64,000 bases of DNA from Macrophomina tecta (GCA_024180945.1 JAKSGN010000023.1:1364001-1428000), one strand, 5' to 3'; counted from the first letter of the stretch, positions 45,440-56,153 are shown. Made by a program: numbers and translations. The notes: generated by a model not told the origin, from the sequence alone.

Positions 45440-45600
45440 GATGTAATATGCGCTTAGTCGGTCTAAATTAATGAAAATGAGTGACTGATTACTTCTTTAC
45501 CGAGAACACCGTAGTGTTGTGCCCAAGTCGTCTCAGAATAAACGATTACGCTCATAGACTTATCCATTAGCATAAGCGAAGTGATTAAGCTCATGCTCCA
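45440..45600 (+). repeat. Dispersed repeat family R2, copy 2
   Basis: GAGTGACTGATTACTTC, CCCAAGTCGTCTCAGAATAA and GTGATTAAGCTCATGCTCCA align in order with the copies at 48740-48905 and 9690-9895 (minus). Confidence 0.6.
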
Positions 45601-46009
45601 TCCAGCAATCTTCTAAAATCAAATATTGTCAATCAAAACAGTACCGTTCCGCCTTGTAAGTCTTTTTTTATTTTTTGAAAAAAAAAGAAAAATAAAGCAC
45701 GAAAATAACTACTCGAATATCCTCATCCATACCCGCGGAGGGCGTTACCATCAGCATCCCTTACAATTTTGTATGTATCAGAAAATATTAAAATTTAGCG
45801 ATACAAGTAAGCAATATCATTACAATTGAGGGCCATAGGAGTGTCTGCTTCATTGAACCACATATAGCCTTTTTGTCTGAATTTTCCTTACATTTTGCTC
45901 ATTAATTTCTTGACACTAGAAACAAAAATTTTTAAAATTCGTTTTCCATGTGCCGTCCGAAGACGTTTCAGAAAACACGTGTAGCTTTATAGTCACCTGG
46001 AACAGCAGT

Positions 46010-46112
46010 ATGGGTCTCCGCTGCTAGGCCGGACATAACTCTCGCACATGTCGGAAGATGTGAAAAGAACTTCATATGAATGTTACAAGGTGTTGTGGAG
46101 TTATTCGTGAAC
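46010..46112 (+). mobile_element. Relic of a pogo-element 3' end (zinc-knuckle region)
   Basis: ACTCTCGCACATGTC and GGTGTTGTGGAGTTATTCGT also occur in the 3' part of the complete pogo element (about 19282-19296 and 19360-19378), in the same order but with different spacing. No TIR or further coding homology remains. Confidence 0.6.
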
Positions 46113-46568
46113 AAGAGACCAGCCGTTAGGATTTTTAGATGAGAGTCTGATATTCTTCAAAGGCAGCACAGGCGTTTGATGATATGCTGGGATAAGGCTA
46201 AGCTTTCGCATTGACGATTAATTCCACACGGATAGAAACAGCTCGTGCCGCTTGCAGAGTGTGATTTTGTCCGTCATTAAGTCACCGAATGAAAGTGATA
46301 TAAAATCCGCCAAATTATACGATACGGTAGACACAAGGACAAGAATAGAGTGCGATCGGCTGTAAGAGTGGGTTTGGTAGTGCACCATTGGTAGGCCGCT
46401 AAGTAGCTATTTCACTACACTTGGCCAAACGTGTGTCTCTGCAGCCAAGCTGTTTGAACTCCTGCACCAGCAGTCTCGAGAGTAAAAGAGAAAGAAAAAC
46501 TAAGTCTCAACTTCAATGCAGCTTTATCTCTTTTGTTGCGGTGATAATCTCACGATGGACTCAGGGAA

Positions 46569-46892
46569 TTATTCCTCAAGCTCCGGGGATACGTGGCAAT
46601 CATGCTTGAAGCTTGGCTCATGGGTTGGCTCTAGCTGCTCCCAAGGATTGACGGACTGAGGCGCGGCTGTGCCAGTAGTGTACGATAGATTCGACCACGC
46701 AGTCCATGGCTGCTGGAATCCGTACTCCATATTTGGCTGAAACAGAGGCATGTTGGCGGAAACGTATTCTTTGAGGATCGCAAGCTCCTTCTCAAGCTCA
46801 CAAACGCGCGTGAGTAAGGTCGTTCCCTTCCTTGATCTACTGTTTGACGAAGACATCTTCGGCAGACGCTTGCTGGGTCGTCCTTTAGCCAT
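46569..46892 (-). CDS. Small basic/coiled-coil hypothetical protein
   Basis: 107 residues from ATG 46892. The N-terminus is strongly basic (AKGRPSKRLPK, an AT-hook-like GRP core) and Ser-rich. It is followed by a short heptad helix (LLTRVCELEKELAILKEYV) and an aromatic/Pro/Gln-rich tail ending in acidic residues. The layout (basic stretch plus zipper-like helix) suggests a small nuclear or DNA-associated protein, possibly a bZIP-like fragment, but no canonical bZIP basic motif is present. An alternative longer start exists upstream without extra support. Confidence 0.4.
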   Translation of the reverse strand: MAKGRPSKRLPKMSSSNSRSRKGTTLLTRVCELEKELAILKEYVSANMPLFQPNMEYGFQQPWTAWSNLSYTTGTAAPQSVNPWEQLEPTHEPSFKHDCHVSPELEE

Positions 46893-47667
46893 GGCGATGA
46901 ATGGTATTATGAGTGTAGGTTTTAATCGAGTCAACTTCTCTGTTTGATTGAAGCAGCGCGGCGCGTTTATGTACTCGGCACTAGGCGCTCGGCCTGAATA
47001 TTTATTTCTCCTCAAATCTATAAACGCTCCGGTGGTCTATCCTGCCCAAGTGACGCCTGTTTTATTCCTTCCGCGTTCACAACATTTCAGTGTAGAATTT
47101 TCGAACTGTCCAAGCAAAGCTCTATAATATTGCCTACGTATAGATGGTCGCAGCACGGCTTGTGCCAACATTGAGTGGCGGTCAAAAGTGCCTCGAAGCA
47201 GGAGAGAAAATGGTGAGAAGTGCAGTAGGCGGACCCAATAAAATATTTCGGTTGGCACAATGCGAGCTCTTCCCGGCAAGCAAAATAATGTCAGCGAAGT
47301 AGGAGGAAGATGTCTCACGTAACTAGTAGATATATGCTGGACTCCATGACCGGCCATCAAGTTCAAAAATGCCGCTGCTCCATGGAATTATGTTGGTAAT
47401 GCTAAATAAATACCCATATTGCTGAACAGAAACGTGTTGGCCCAAAGCGGCAGTAAAATTTCATAACTAATACGAGGCAAATCATAGCTTGGGTGAAGAT
47501 AAATAATGTAGAAAGTGCAAGAGCCGGTTGCTGAACCAAAAAAAAAAAAAAAAGAAAGCGGAAAACGAATATGATTGGGCGATGCTCGTTGACGGTTTTC
47601 TTTTCTTATGGATACGCAATGCCACAGTCTCGGAACCTGAATACAACTTGCGCCAGGGGGAAATACA

Positions 47668-48302
47668 TCAAGATAAAACATCTGGAGGCACGTTTATGAA
47701 ATGCCTACATGATGGACACTTGACCCACCGCGCGCGGAGAACGGGTCGCAAGAGAACCTTTGACTGCTCGAGAACACCCCTCAGATGAGCGCCCGCCTTA
47801 TCGACACGTATTTCCTGGAACGCCTGCGCTGCCTCGAGAAATAGTGCATAATCCCTTTCCGCAATCATGCCGGTTGACCTCTTGTTTATAATTTCCATAA
47901 CGACGTCGTGGGAAAGGGGTTGCTTCAGCCTTCTTACGTCCGTGAAACCATCCTTGCTTGCTTCGGCGAGATACTGGAGCAATTGAGTTATAACGGCAGT
48001 TTTATAGTCGTCCCTAATCCATCGATCGGCGATGTATTCCCGGAGCTGGCTATAAACGTGTATAAATCCATTGTCAAAGTAGAAAATGCCATTCCCGTCA
48101 GTTATTCCAGAGAAGTAATTGATGGGAATATAAAACACGCTCTGGCTGTTTATGGAAACAGCTGTCAAAGCGAAGACCGCCAGAACTTGATTCCGGATAT
48201 CTGATCCTAGCTGATTCTCCGCTAAGTCAACGATTGTTGAATATACCTGCTCCGCATCTTCATCAGAGAGTCGGTCGGGGTAATCTCTATGAAATAAGCC
48301 AA
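47668..48302 (-). pseudogene. Fragment of a fungal protein, possibly BTB/BACK-like
   Basis: An open frame without an initiating Met runs from about 48302 (LFHRDYPDRLSDEDAEQVY) through FIHVYSQLREYIADRWIRDD to 47668. Upstream, NYYLGL and RYRHAAN-like sequence continues in another frame, so the gene is 5'-broken or has an unrecognised intron. A region resembling the helical segment after BTB domains (VYSQLREYIADRW) is the only clue to family; this is weak. The C-terminus carries a CPSCRHF pair of cysteines. Confidence 0.4.
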
Positions 48303-48548
48303 GCCTAGATAGTAATTAGCAGCGTGGCGATATCTAAATAGGAAGCATGAGAACACACGCTTCGTGTACTGTAGTAGCCTCAGGAAAACTTTCTAATAGT
48401 GTGCGTTCTAGAAATTCGTCCGAGTCAAGTTGCGGAACAAAAATGGGTTTCTTCAACTTGTGAGTTGATGATGTACTCATATCCACTATTGGCACTCTGA
48501 AAAGAATCAAGACAAAAGAGTGATGACCATTTGCACATACGTTTTTTA

Positions 48549-48586
<38 letters not shown>
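48549..48586 (+). repeat. (AT)n(GT)n microsatellite
   Basis: About seven AT units followed by about eleven GT units. Confidence 0.9.
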
Positions 48587-48739
48587 ATGCCTAAGCAATA
48601 GCCTATTGCACGTAATGTTCAAATTACGTCATGTATTAGTAGGTTGGCCGTAACAGGTACAAGAGGGCCCCCGCCCGCCTGCCACGGCTTATTACCAGGA
48701 AACACATGCTTTGCCACCAATTCCATCATAACTATTTGA

Positions 48740-48905
48740 TGAAATTCGTGCTTGATCGGTCGGAATCGATGAATGAATGACTTGATTGCTTCCGGTCGCT
48801 GAGGTGCTCGTGGTATTGATCCCCAAGACGTCTCAGAATGAATGACTAAGCTAGTATGCTATCCAATATCAGATAACGGAGGTGATTGAGCTCATTTTCC
48901 ATCAC
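48740..48905 (+). repeat. Dispersed repeat family R2, copy 3
   Basis: Contains GAATGACTTGATTGCTTCC, CCCAAGACGTCTCAGAATGA, ATGACTAAGCTA and GGAGGTGATTGAGCTCAT. Sequence just before it (ACAAGAGGGCCCCCGC at about 48659) resembles part of the putative LTR at 59087, hinting at an LTR-retrotransposon origin. Confidence 0.6.
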
Positions 48906-50034
48906 TATTCAAGAGTATGGCTCTTCTGCTAGAAGCATAGCAATCTAGTATAGTGCTGGAAATTACTTTATTAGCTACTCTACTGAACGGTCACTAAGTG
49001 TGACTATGCCTCTGCTACATTTAATTGTACTGATGATGCTACCCATACTGCTGAATATCAATATATACAATATATAAGGCAGTGCGGTTTTGTAAGAATT
49101 TGGGTTCTGGAAATTCGCCTCTCGCCCGTCTCTCTTTTACAGCATCACCCAATGGTACCACAGCGCCCCTCTGCAAGAGCCCTTTAGCAAGCATGTTTCC
49201 GATCAGTATTATCCCTCTCATCAGTGTGGATTCCAATTGCTTCCAAGGCGTTAGGGAAGAACCAGCGTGGTTCCACAAAAAGCTAAGCTTGTCAAAATCG
49301 ACCCTTATCAACACCGTCTCTCTCACCCCCATCCACAACGACGCGCGCTTGTAGCCTCCATCAAGCGAAAATGAATCCTACATGATAAGAAATGCCCTGT
49401 TCTTCGATTTGTTTAGACTAACCCAAAATACACGTATCAGAGCGGTTGCCATATGGACGGAACCGGCTGATAATTTAAAGACTAGAAATTTTATACCCCT
49501 ATACCAGCGCCTGCGCCATCTGTGATTGCCGCATTTCCGTCAATTCACTCCACTCCGCCAACAAATATTTTTGTTTCTGTTTAGCATCGGCTTTGGTCAG
49601 ATCCCATTTCTTCGGCCGTCGCTATTTAACGGCGAATACATCTTCTCATCGACAGCTTTGTCACTGATCAGCACTCTCTTTCGAACGTCGCCAATCTAAC
49701 TCAACTTAAAAAAGCCGTGATACTCGTGAGATTGCATGAGTCGTTCTTCAGCGCCAAGATTATGCACAATAGCACGAACCTCTGACGGTAGTATGCATTC
49801 TTTATCGCCTGAGATATCATTAGTCTCGCAAGCTTCTATACAGAAATATGGACGGCATCTATCGTACTCATCACTATCATACTTCTTCGGATGTATATAG
49901 CTCCTCGGTTAATTTCTCTTCAATTACATACTCTTATAAGCGAATCTACCTACCTGTACCCACAGAGATACGCACAATACATTACTTCTGAACTGAATAC
50001 TTCTAGACTTCAATATTTCATATTATTTAATGTT
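48906..50034. other. AT-rich intergenic region
   Basis: Short frames at 49039-49354 on both strands overlap without recognisable domains. No other feature was supported. Confidence 0.35.
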
Positions 50035-50225
50035 GACGAACCATGAGCCCTATCATTGCAGATCCATTCCTTAACGTCTGATTCGTCTAAGCTTCCTGTT
50101 TGCCTCGGTTATGGGCTCAGATATCTACGGGCACCGCCACCCATTATTTAAAGAAAATAATCGGAATTAGGTTCACAATTTCCCAGACTGGTTCCCCATT
50201 TTGAAGCTCGCATCGCTGCCCGCCA
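50035..50225 (+). repeat. Dispersed repeat family A, second long copy
   Basis: Shares ordered blocks with 25786-25990 (CATGAGCCC; TGTTTGCCTCGGTTATG; CAGATATCTA; ACTGGTTCCCCATTTTGA; AGCTCGCA). It ends about 15 bp from the stop codon of the minus-strand gene that follows. Confidence 0.55.
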
Positions 50226-50240
50226 TCGGACAGTCATGAA

Positions 50241-51080
50241 TTAATTCATTTCGAAGCCGTTGTTACCGCAGTCCAGATTGTTAGCCTCGACAACATCTTT
50301 AAGTTTTTCGTAAGCCTCTTCAATGGCCTCGGCGATAGAGTTTTCGGGTCGGTAACGGGGAAGTCTTCCGACGAGATCTTCCATCTTCGCTATCATATCC
50401 CATAGAATTTCTGGTTCTTTTCGATATCGTAATTGCGAGACTGGAACAGCCTTAACATTGTTACTCATTCTCGCCTCAGCAAAACTTCTGTGGTCCTCGT
50501 TCCTCTCAAATCCAGAAAATCTTTGCCATAGGAGCTTCGAAACGGTCCACAATAAATCACCCGACGACCAATCTTCCAAGTCGAAGGTGCTCGTTTTGAA
50601 AAATCTATCGAAGTGGAACTCATCTACTAGCTCATCTACGTACTTTTCATGCATCTCTTTGTTATTATTAAATGTAATTCTCGATGCTTCTAGATCCTTC
50701 CGGACGGAATAAGCATGCAAGTAAAACGAATACGATTGTGCTGGCATGCGATCTATCAGGCCGCTTTCCTCTACCGACTTATTGATAGAATCTAAGTCTT
50801 CCACTGACCACTCTGCGATGAATGTGTGGAGCAGAAACTCCTTTAGATAAACAAGGATGCTTTCTTCTTCCTTTCTAGAGCTGTTACCGCCCTTGTTCAT
50901 TACTTCTTCCCCTAATATTTTCTCTAGCTTCGGGTTTTTTCTTTTCGATCCATCCGGGGCAAAACCTGGTTTACGTCGTAATCGGGTATCATTGAGCTTT
51001 CCGTTTTGAACTGGCTTTGGTTTTGGTTTTGGTTTTAGAACCCGGTCCTGGGGCTTTCTAGGTCTAAGTTGGTAGCTCAT
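50241..51080 (-). CDS. Hypothetical protein with Lys-Pro repeat N-terminus
   Basis: Intact 279-residue frame from ATG 51080. The N-terminal third is very basic, with a KPKPKPKP run (about residues 17-24) and RRKPGF; probably disordered, nuclear or nucleic-acid associated. The rest is acidic and helical (EFLLHTFIAEWSVEDLDSIN, WSSGDLLWTVSKLLWQRF). No known domain was recognised. The gene is bracketed by repeat A (50035-50225) and repeat B (51360-51615), the same two repeats that flank or enter the NACHT gene at 25.8-28.5 kb. This suggests carriage on, or insertion between, mobile sequences. Confidence 0.6.
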   Translation of the reverse strand: MSYQLRPRKPQDRVLKPKPKPKPVQNGKLNDTRLRRKPGFAPDGSKRKNPKLEKILGEEVMNKGGNSSRKEEESILVYLKEFLLHTFIAEWSVEDLDSINKSVEESGLIDRMPAQSYSFYLHAYSVRKDLEASRITFNNNKEMHEKYVDELVDEFHFDRFFKTSTFDLEDWSSGDLLWTVSKLLWQRFSGFERNEDHRSFAEARMSNNVKAVPVSQLRYRKEPEILWDMIAKMEDLVGRLPRYRPENSIAEAIEEAYEKLKDVVEANNLDCGNNGFEMN

Positions 51081-51359
51081 AGTTACTTTACATAGTCTGA
51101 TTCATTGGAAAGCTCCCAAAATAATTACTGGGATATGTATCTATATATACCATACATGAACCATGACAATCTGACAACTGATTCTTAGATTATCAATTAT
51201 CGGAATCTAATAATTGACCGGATGCATAAGCATGGGTGGCATGCATTGAAAGAGGGAGCCTGGGAGGTGCCCCTTGTCCTCCTGCTATGAAGCTTAAATA
51301 ATTATATTGTGAAAATTAGCTTTAACCTAGTATATAAGCTCATAATGGCGTTTTATAAG

Positions 51360-51615
51360 TGATGGATTTGCGAGTGAAGAGTGGTGAGATCAGAAAAGGA
51401 AGTAGATTCTGCCCGTCTCCTGAGATGAAGGGAAGTACGCTTTCTTATAGATATGAATGAGTGCTTGAATAACCAAGGAAATTAAAAGCCGATGTTGCTA
51501 TACGAAGCTTGTGAAGATGAGAAGTGGTGAGGAGGTGGCAAAGAGTAGAGGCTGATCTTGATGCCGAAAAGAATGTAACCAGTGAGGCAGTAAGGCAAAA
51601 CAGTCAGACAATTGC
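51360..51615 (+). repeat. Dispersed repeat family B, second copy
   Basis: GAGTGAAGAGTGGTGAGATC, AGATTCTGCCCGTCTCC and CAGTAAGGCAAAACAGTCAG align in order with 28291-28538. The middle parts differ. Confidence 0.6.
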
Positions 51616-51960
51616 CTTTGAAATCGAATAAAGTGAGGATCGTCAGCTTATGCCATGGTTGGCATTAGACGAGGTGAAAAAGGCCATTCCGAAAGTCCGC
51701 CGCGGTGTTGGCGTGGATTTTGAAGAACAAAGTTTACTCCGGTACTTCCTTCACTTCAATCAAGTGAGTGAAGGCTCTTCCCAGCAGTCTCTGAGGCGAA
51801 GTGGGCCGCGAACCTTTCTTTGAGCCCCCAATGTCGCTTGAATAACAGGCATAAAATCTCCCTGAGATAGCGGGCAGGAGGTCCTCATTTTCTAGAAAAA
51901 GATCCTATTCGCTACTAAACCGAAAGTACAGGCCACCAAGCAGACAGCTTACGTAAGTTT

Positions 51961-53230
51961 TTACAGATTAAGTCCTTCAAGGGTACGCACGATTCCATTT
52001 ACATAATCCTTCACCGTAGAAAGCAGATCACAGCTTCCTACTTCGATAAATTTTACATGCTGATCTTCGATTTCCTCGCTAGACCAGTCGCAGGTATGCT
52101 GGTAACTCTTTTTACGCATCTTTGCACGATCTTTTCTCTTCATTTTTCCCCATTTATATCGCCCACCTTCGCTGTCAGACCGATCATCTACATTTGAAGT
52201 CCCATGGACTGAGGGTATCCGGAGGCCTTGGACCCAGTCTGCCAATTCCTGGATAGAAATATCCACATCGGGCACTTCAGTCCAAAACAGGAACCTCTTG
52301 GCCTTCAAGTGCTTCGTTAGTGCGCCAAGCACCATGCAGTCGCATTCATAGCTGCACCTTATGGGTCCTTCCTGCAAGCTAGAAATGGTTTTCAGGAGGT
52401 TCGAGAGTATTTCTCTCTTCGCATTCGAACGTGCACTATTGATTCGGTCTACCAAATTAGCTAAAAAGGCTCCGAGCGAATAAGTTGCCTCTCCATAATT
52501 GTTTAACTCACCTAGAGCCCAACTAGGCACCGGATACTCACAGAAAACTTGGTCGTGGGACTGAATTTAGGCGATCTTTGCGAAATAGGTGAACAGCGCC
52601 GGCTTTCAAAAAACTGAGGCAATACATATCCAGCGCATCACATCCAGGGAGAATGTGTTAGGAAGATTTCCCTTGAGTGCAGCAATCCACATGTCTGTAA
52701 AAACTTCCACAGACTCATGGCAACCAAGATAATCTACAATGATTGCGATATCGGTAAGCTCTGCGAGAAAGACTGTTCGTGGCGCGGCTCTCGTGTTGTC
52801 CGTGAATAATATTGAGCAGATGCCGCATCGCAGTTGCGGAGAAGTCTGTAAAGTCCACATACGCGGAGCCGGAGGCGTGAAGTTCAGCAAGTTCGGAAAG
52901 AGGTACACGGAGCATCCGATTGAAGTAGGTGGAGGCAAGACGCAGGTGGTTGGAAGAGCAACGAAATTGCACGATGCCGGTTGGTGATTTTTGGCCTGCT
53001 GGAGATCCCTCGTCTGTAGATATCGCTGGAACGTGTAGAATTGAGGCCACGGAAGACGTATTTCCAGAGAGAGAATCTTCTGAAACGATCATATCTGATC
53101 CGCCATACTCCTACGCTTCTAATGCCCTTCGGTCTCGACTGTCGTATTCTGCAAGGGCTAAGCGAATGACGATATCCCCTTCAGGATCATACTCATCTGT
53201 GCTACCCGATGCTTCGCTCGGTGTTGCCAT
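51961..53230 (-). pseudogene. BTB/POZ-domain protein gene with three in-frame stops and a frameshift
   Basis: From ATG 53230 (MATPSEASGSTDEYDPEGD). The BTB core is visible: FRCSSNHLRLASTYFNRML, then MRHLLNIIHG, and in the next frame ELTDIAIIVDYLGCHESVEV and FTDMWIAALKGNLP. The C-terminal region matches fungal BTB proteins (ECDCMVLGALTKHLKA). Lesions are TAG at 53111-53113, a frameshift near 52790-52800, TGA at 52606-52608 and TAA at 52567-52569. The two stops near 52.6 kb lie in one frame around KPALFTYFAKIA. All three stops could arise by C-to-T changes from Gln or Arg codons. BTB proteins are dimerisation or Cullin-3 adaptors; this one is dead. Confidence 0.78.
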
Positions 53231-53304
53231 GCTTTGTTCTGATATAGTTTTGGAAGCGCTTTGTTTTGGAATGTAGATGCCGAGAAGGCGGCGAGGTTGC
53301 GAAT

Positions 53305-53471
53305 TTCTTTTTTTTTTTTTTTTGCGAGTAGGGACCTCTGACGTGGCAAAAAGACGAACCTGCGAGCCAAGCCGTGCCACGTTGTACAGCAGAGTCGATC
53401 GCAATCAGAAGTTCTGATACGAAACAAACTCAATCATCACCTGATCCCTTTTTTTTTCTTTTTTTTTTTTT
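53305..53471. repeat. Two poly-T tracts
   Basis: T runs at about 53308-53323 and 53449-53471, bracketing unsupported short frames. Confidence 0.6.
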
Positions 53472-53723
53472 GCGAGCTCGTACTTTTCTTGAAATAATGT
53501 CTCTCATGAATGAGAGGGAGAGCCAGTTACTCCTTTCTCCCACCTACACATTTACACGCGCACCGCAAGTTACCACTACTGCGAAGTAAGCTCGAAAACG
53601 TAGCAAGAGAACTATTACACTGGTGGCCTGCGTAAGTTGTTAGAAAAAGAAGGTTAAGTTAAGTATAGTGTTATAACTACGTCATTATAGCCTCTTATAA
53701 ATTACCCCTACATACTTATTCTT

Positions 53724-54840
53724 GATGATGATGAGTACACACCGTCGGTTCTTCCGACCATAGGAACGCTAATCTACACTAAGCTACATTGGTATGCGGG
53801 TTTTATCTGCTCTAACAGTTATACGGTTCGCACCCTCGGCAAAAGAGTCTCTTCGCGCAAGCAAGAATGTCACTTCCAATGCGGTTGACACTCCCACGCT
53901 GTGGGATGTTACTTGTGATAAAAGGGGGGTTGTACGATTTCATGCATACGAACTGCACGTGCCCAGGCGTTAGTTTTGCTTTGCCAACTGCACGTTCTTC
54001 TCCTGGCGGCGGAATGGCAGGTGATCGTAGCTTTGGCATTTAAAGCAGCGTTTTGGACGCAGGCGGCGGTCAAACAAATTAGTATAGGCCGCCTCTCCTC
54101 CTGCAAGGTAAATTACTGCCGACCCGTAGAGACGGCAGCTTGGCTTGCTCCGCCAATGGACCTGCGTTACTTCGACATCGATCTCGGTGCCAATCTTCTC
54201 ACTGGCATCTGCATGCACCGCGGTGCGGTTATCATTTAGAATGGCCGGCTTATTGAGATATACCTTGATCGGGTGCCACTGGCGATCCCGGGTCCTCGCC
54301 CCATGAAAGGCCGACTCCAGCCATCCGAGGTTTGGCATGACGAGCTCTTCGGCCTCTTCCATCCTAAAGAAAACTCGTGCCACGGCCGCATCGCTCGGGT
54401 TCCTTGCAAACCAGCAGCACTTGACCTCCTTTGTGGTTCCTTGGTTCTCCAGCGCTATCTGCAGCCGCATGCAAACACCTCCATGGCTTGCGGTTTCGAC
54501 TTGTGCGCTGGTGAGGCCGAGCTCGATCGCGGGCGGCATTATCCGAGTCGTAGAGACGGTCGCGTGGTTCGTGCGCACTGGAACAGCGGCGATGGACGAC
54601 GGACTGCTGTTCGCTGGTGTCGGCAGACTAACGCGGAGCACGCTCAAATTAGTACGTGGCGTTGATCTGGAACTGTAAGCTCATGTTCCTACGCGTCGAC
54701 CCCACCAGCGCCGTCATCTGCTTCCCTATCTTCCCCAGGCGGACCTCCATCCTGATCTCGTCTTCGTTCGTGCTCCGCGAGCTCTTCGTTCCGCTCGGCA
54801 GGCCGATAATTCTGCGTAAAAATGACATCGAGGAAGCCAT
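53724..54840 (-). mobile_element. Tad-like LINE copy: ORF1 joined directly to the 3' end, no ORF2
   Basis: On the minus strand, from about 54840, come a coiled-coil-like start (RLGKIGKQMTALVGSTRRNM), the ORF1 core GWLESAFHGARTRDRQWHPI, and a degraded CCHC knuckle (RCFKCQSYDHLPFRRQ). Further knuckle-like remains (HPTAWECQPHW in another frame) run to about 53830. Immediately after is a 3' end with a GTCGG/CCGAC hairpin (53744-53748/53754-53758) and GAT repeats at 53724-53733. A full element would carry a several-kilobase ORF2 (endonuclease-RT) between them; none is present. Several stops and shifts are present. Confidence 0.68.
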
Positions 54841-54953
54841 TTATGTGTCGTCTAGGGTCGAATCGCTAGGTAGATCGGATACCTTGATCATGGGAGCCCT
54901 TCGCTGCTTATGCGGGTGTGGAGGGGCGCGGTTGTCGGTTTGTCCGACAGGGC

Positions 54954-55868
54954 GATGATGATGAATTCATAGACCGTCCCAGCCGCCGAAGGCAGCTATG
55001 CGGCATGCGGCCGGCTCCACTGCGCCCGCTAGGCCCGTTCAAGCCTAAGCGAGGCAGTGGAGCTTGGCCCACTATTCTGCATACCTCTACATGTCTCTTG
55101 GCGCTGCAGCTTCCCGCAGTGCCAGGTGCCTCCTCAAACTATCCCGTCTTCCTCCAGTGTCAAGCTTCATGCTGTGCGTACGATGTCGCTCCAAATTGCC
55201 CAAGGAGCTTGGTTGCCATCATGAATTTTGCTGCTGCTATAGCTGTGCTGCGGTGGCTCAGCAGCTTCCTCAGGTCCGTTGTCCAGCATCTCCGCCCGCT
55301 GTTGTCCGGCATACGGAAGGAGAGTCTTAGCCTGTCGAACTTGCTACACGTGTACAACACGTGGCTGACTGTCTGCAGTCCATGCTCTCAGTCGCATTCA
55401 CCAGATTCTATACCTGGCACTTTCCTCTGATGGAGGAAGTGCCGTAGGCCAATCTTACCGGTTCTCATTTGTGTGATCAGCGAGCCCAGCGCCCTTGGTG
55501 TGCCGCGGTAGAGCTCTAGTGACTTTCTTGTCGGTTCAGGCGCCACTTTAAAGAGCTGCCGGCCTTGTTCACTATCGCGCCAGGCCTGTTTCCATTCGTC
55601 CATCACCACCTGGTTGATGGCTTGCTTGAGTGCTGCCACCAAGCTCGTTCGTGTGCAGCATTGCGTTCTATGCTCCACGGCGCGGCCCTCCCGGGCTGCC
55701 GCTTTAGCGAGTTTGTCAGCCTCTTCCTTGCCCGGCACTCCCTGGTGCGCGGGGATCCAGTGGAAGCCCACAGATGCACCCTTGTGCTGGAGCCCTGTCA
55801 GCTTCGCGATGATGGAGCTCAGTAGATATTGCCCGGACTACTCGCCAGGTGTCACGAGTGTTGGTTGA
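54954..55868 (-). mobile_element. 5'-truncated Tad-like LINE: RNase H end of ORF2 plus 3' terminus
   Basis: The minus-strand frame from about 55850 contains the RNase H-like segment GFHWIPAHQGVPGKEEADKL, then SLITQMRTGKIGLRHFLH and a partial zinc finger (..GECD*EHG..SHVLYTC) interrupted by TGA at 55388-55390. The copy finishes with a hairpin (GCTGCC-TTC-GGCGGC on the minus strand, 54982-54996) and GAT repeats (54954-54963). It abuts the previous LINE head to tail and a pogo TIR relic at its truncated 5' side. RNase H removes the RNA strand during target-primed reverse transcription; this copy is dead. Confidence 0.78.
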
Positions 55869-55884
55869 GCCATTGCAGTCGAAA

Positions 55885-55956
55885 GGTGACGCGTCACGTA
55901 AAGTTGGTGAGGGTGGCGGCTCGCTTGGAGTGGCGGCACGCTTGTAGACTACGTTA
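55885..55956 (-). mobile_element. Solo terminal inverted repeat of a pogo-like element
   Basis: On the minus strand, TAACGTAGTCTACAAGCGTG is followed by CCGCCACTCCAAGCGAGCCG, CCACC and finally GACGCGTCACC. This aligns with the left end of the complete element at 18309-18375, including the doubled AAGCG-containing unit and the GACGCGTCACC-like inner end. No transposase remains; the 5'-truncated LINE lies where the body should be. Confidence 0.65.
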
Positions 55957-56153
55957 AGCCAAATGGAGATAGGAATAGCGGACGCGAAGAGAATACAAAA
56001 GCGAGTTCCATATGATCACGTAAGCCATCTGACTTACGTCGGGCGACCGAAAATTTCTGTTTCAACGCCAACTCGTCAGTAACACTCCCAGCGTCAAGAA
56101 TCAAAGTCAGAATACACCACTCTACTTCTGGGTCGTTACAATCTCCTCCGAGC

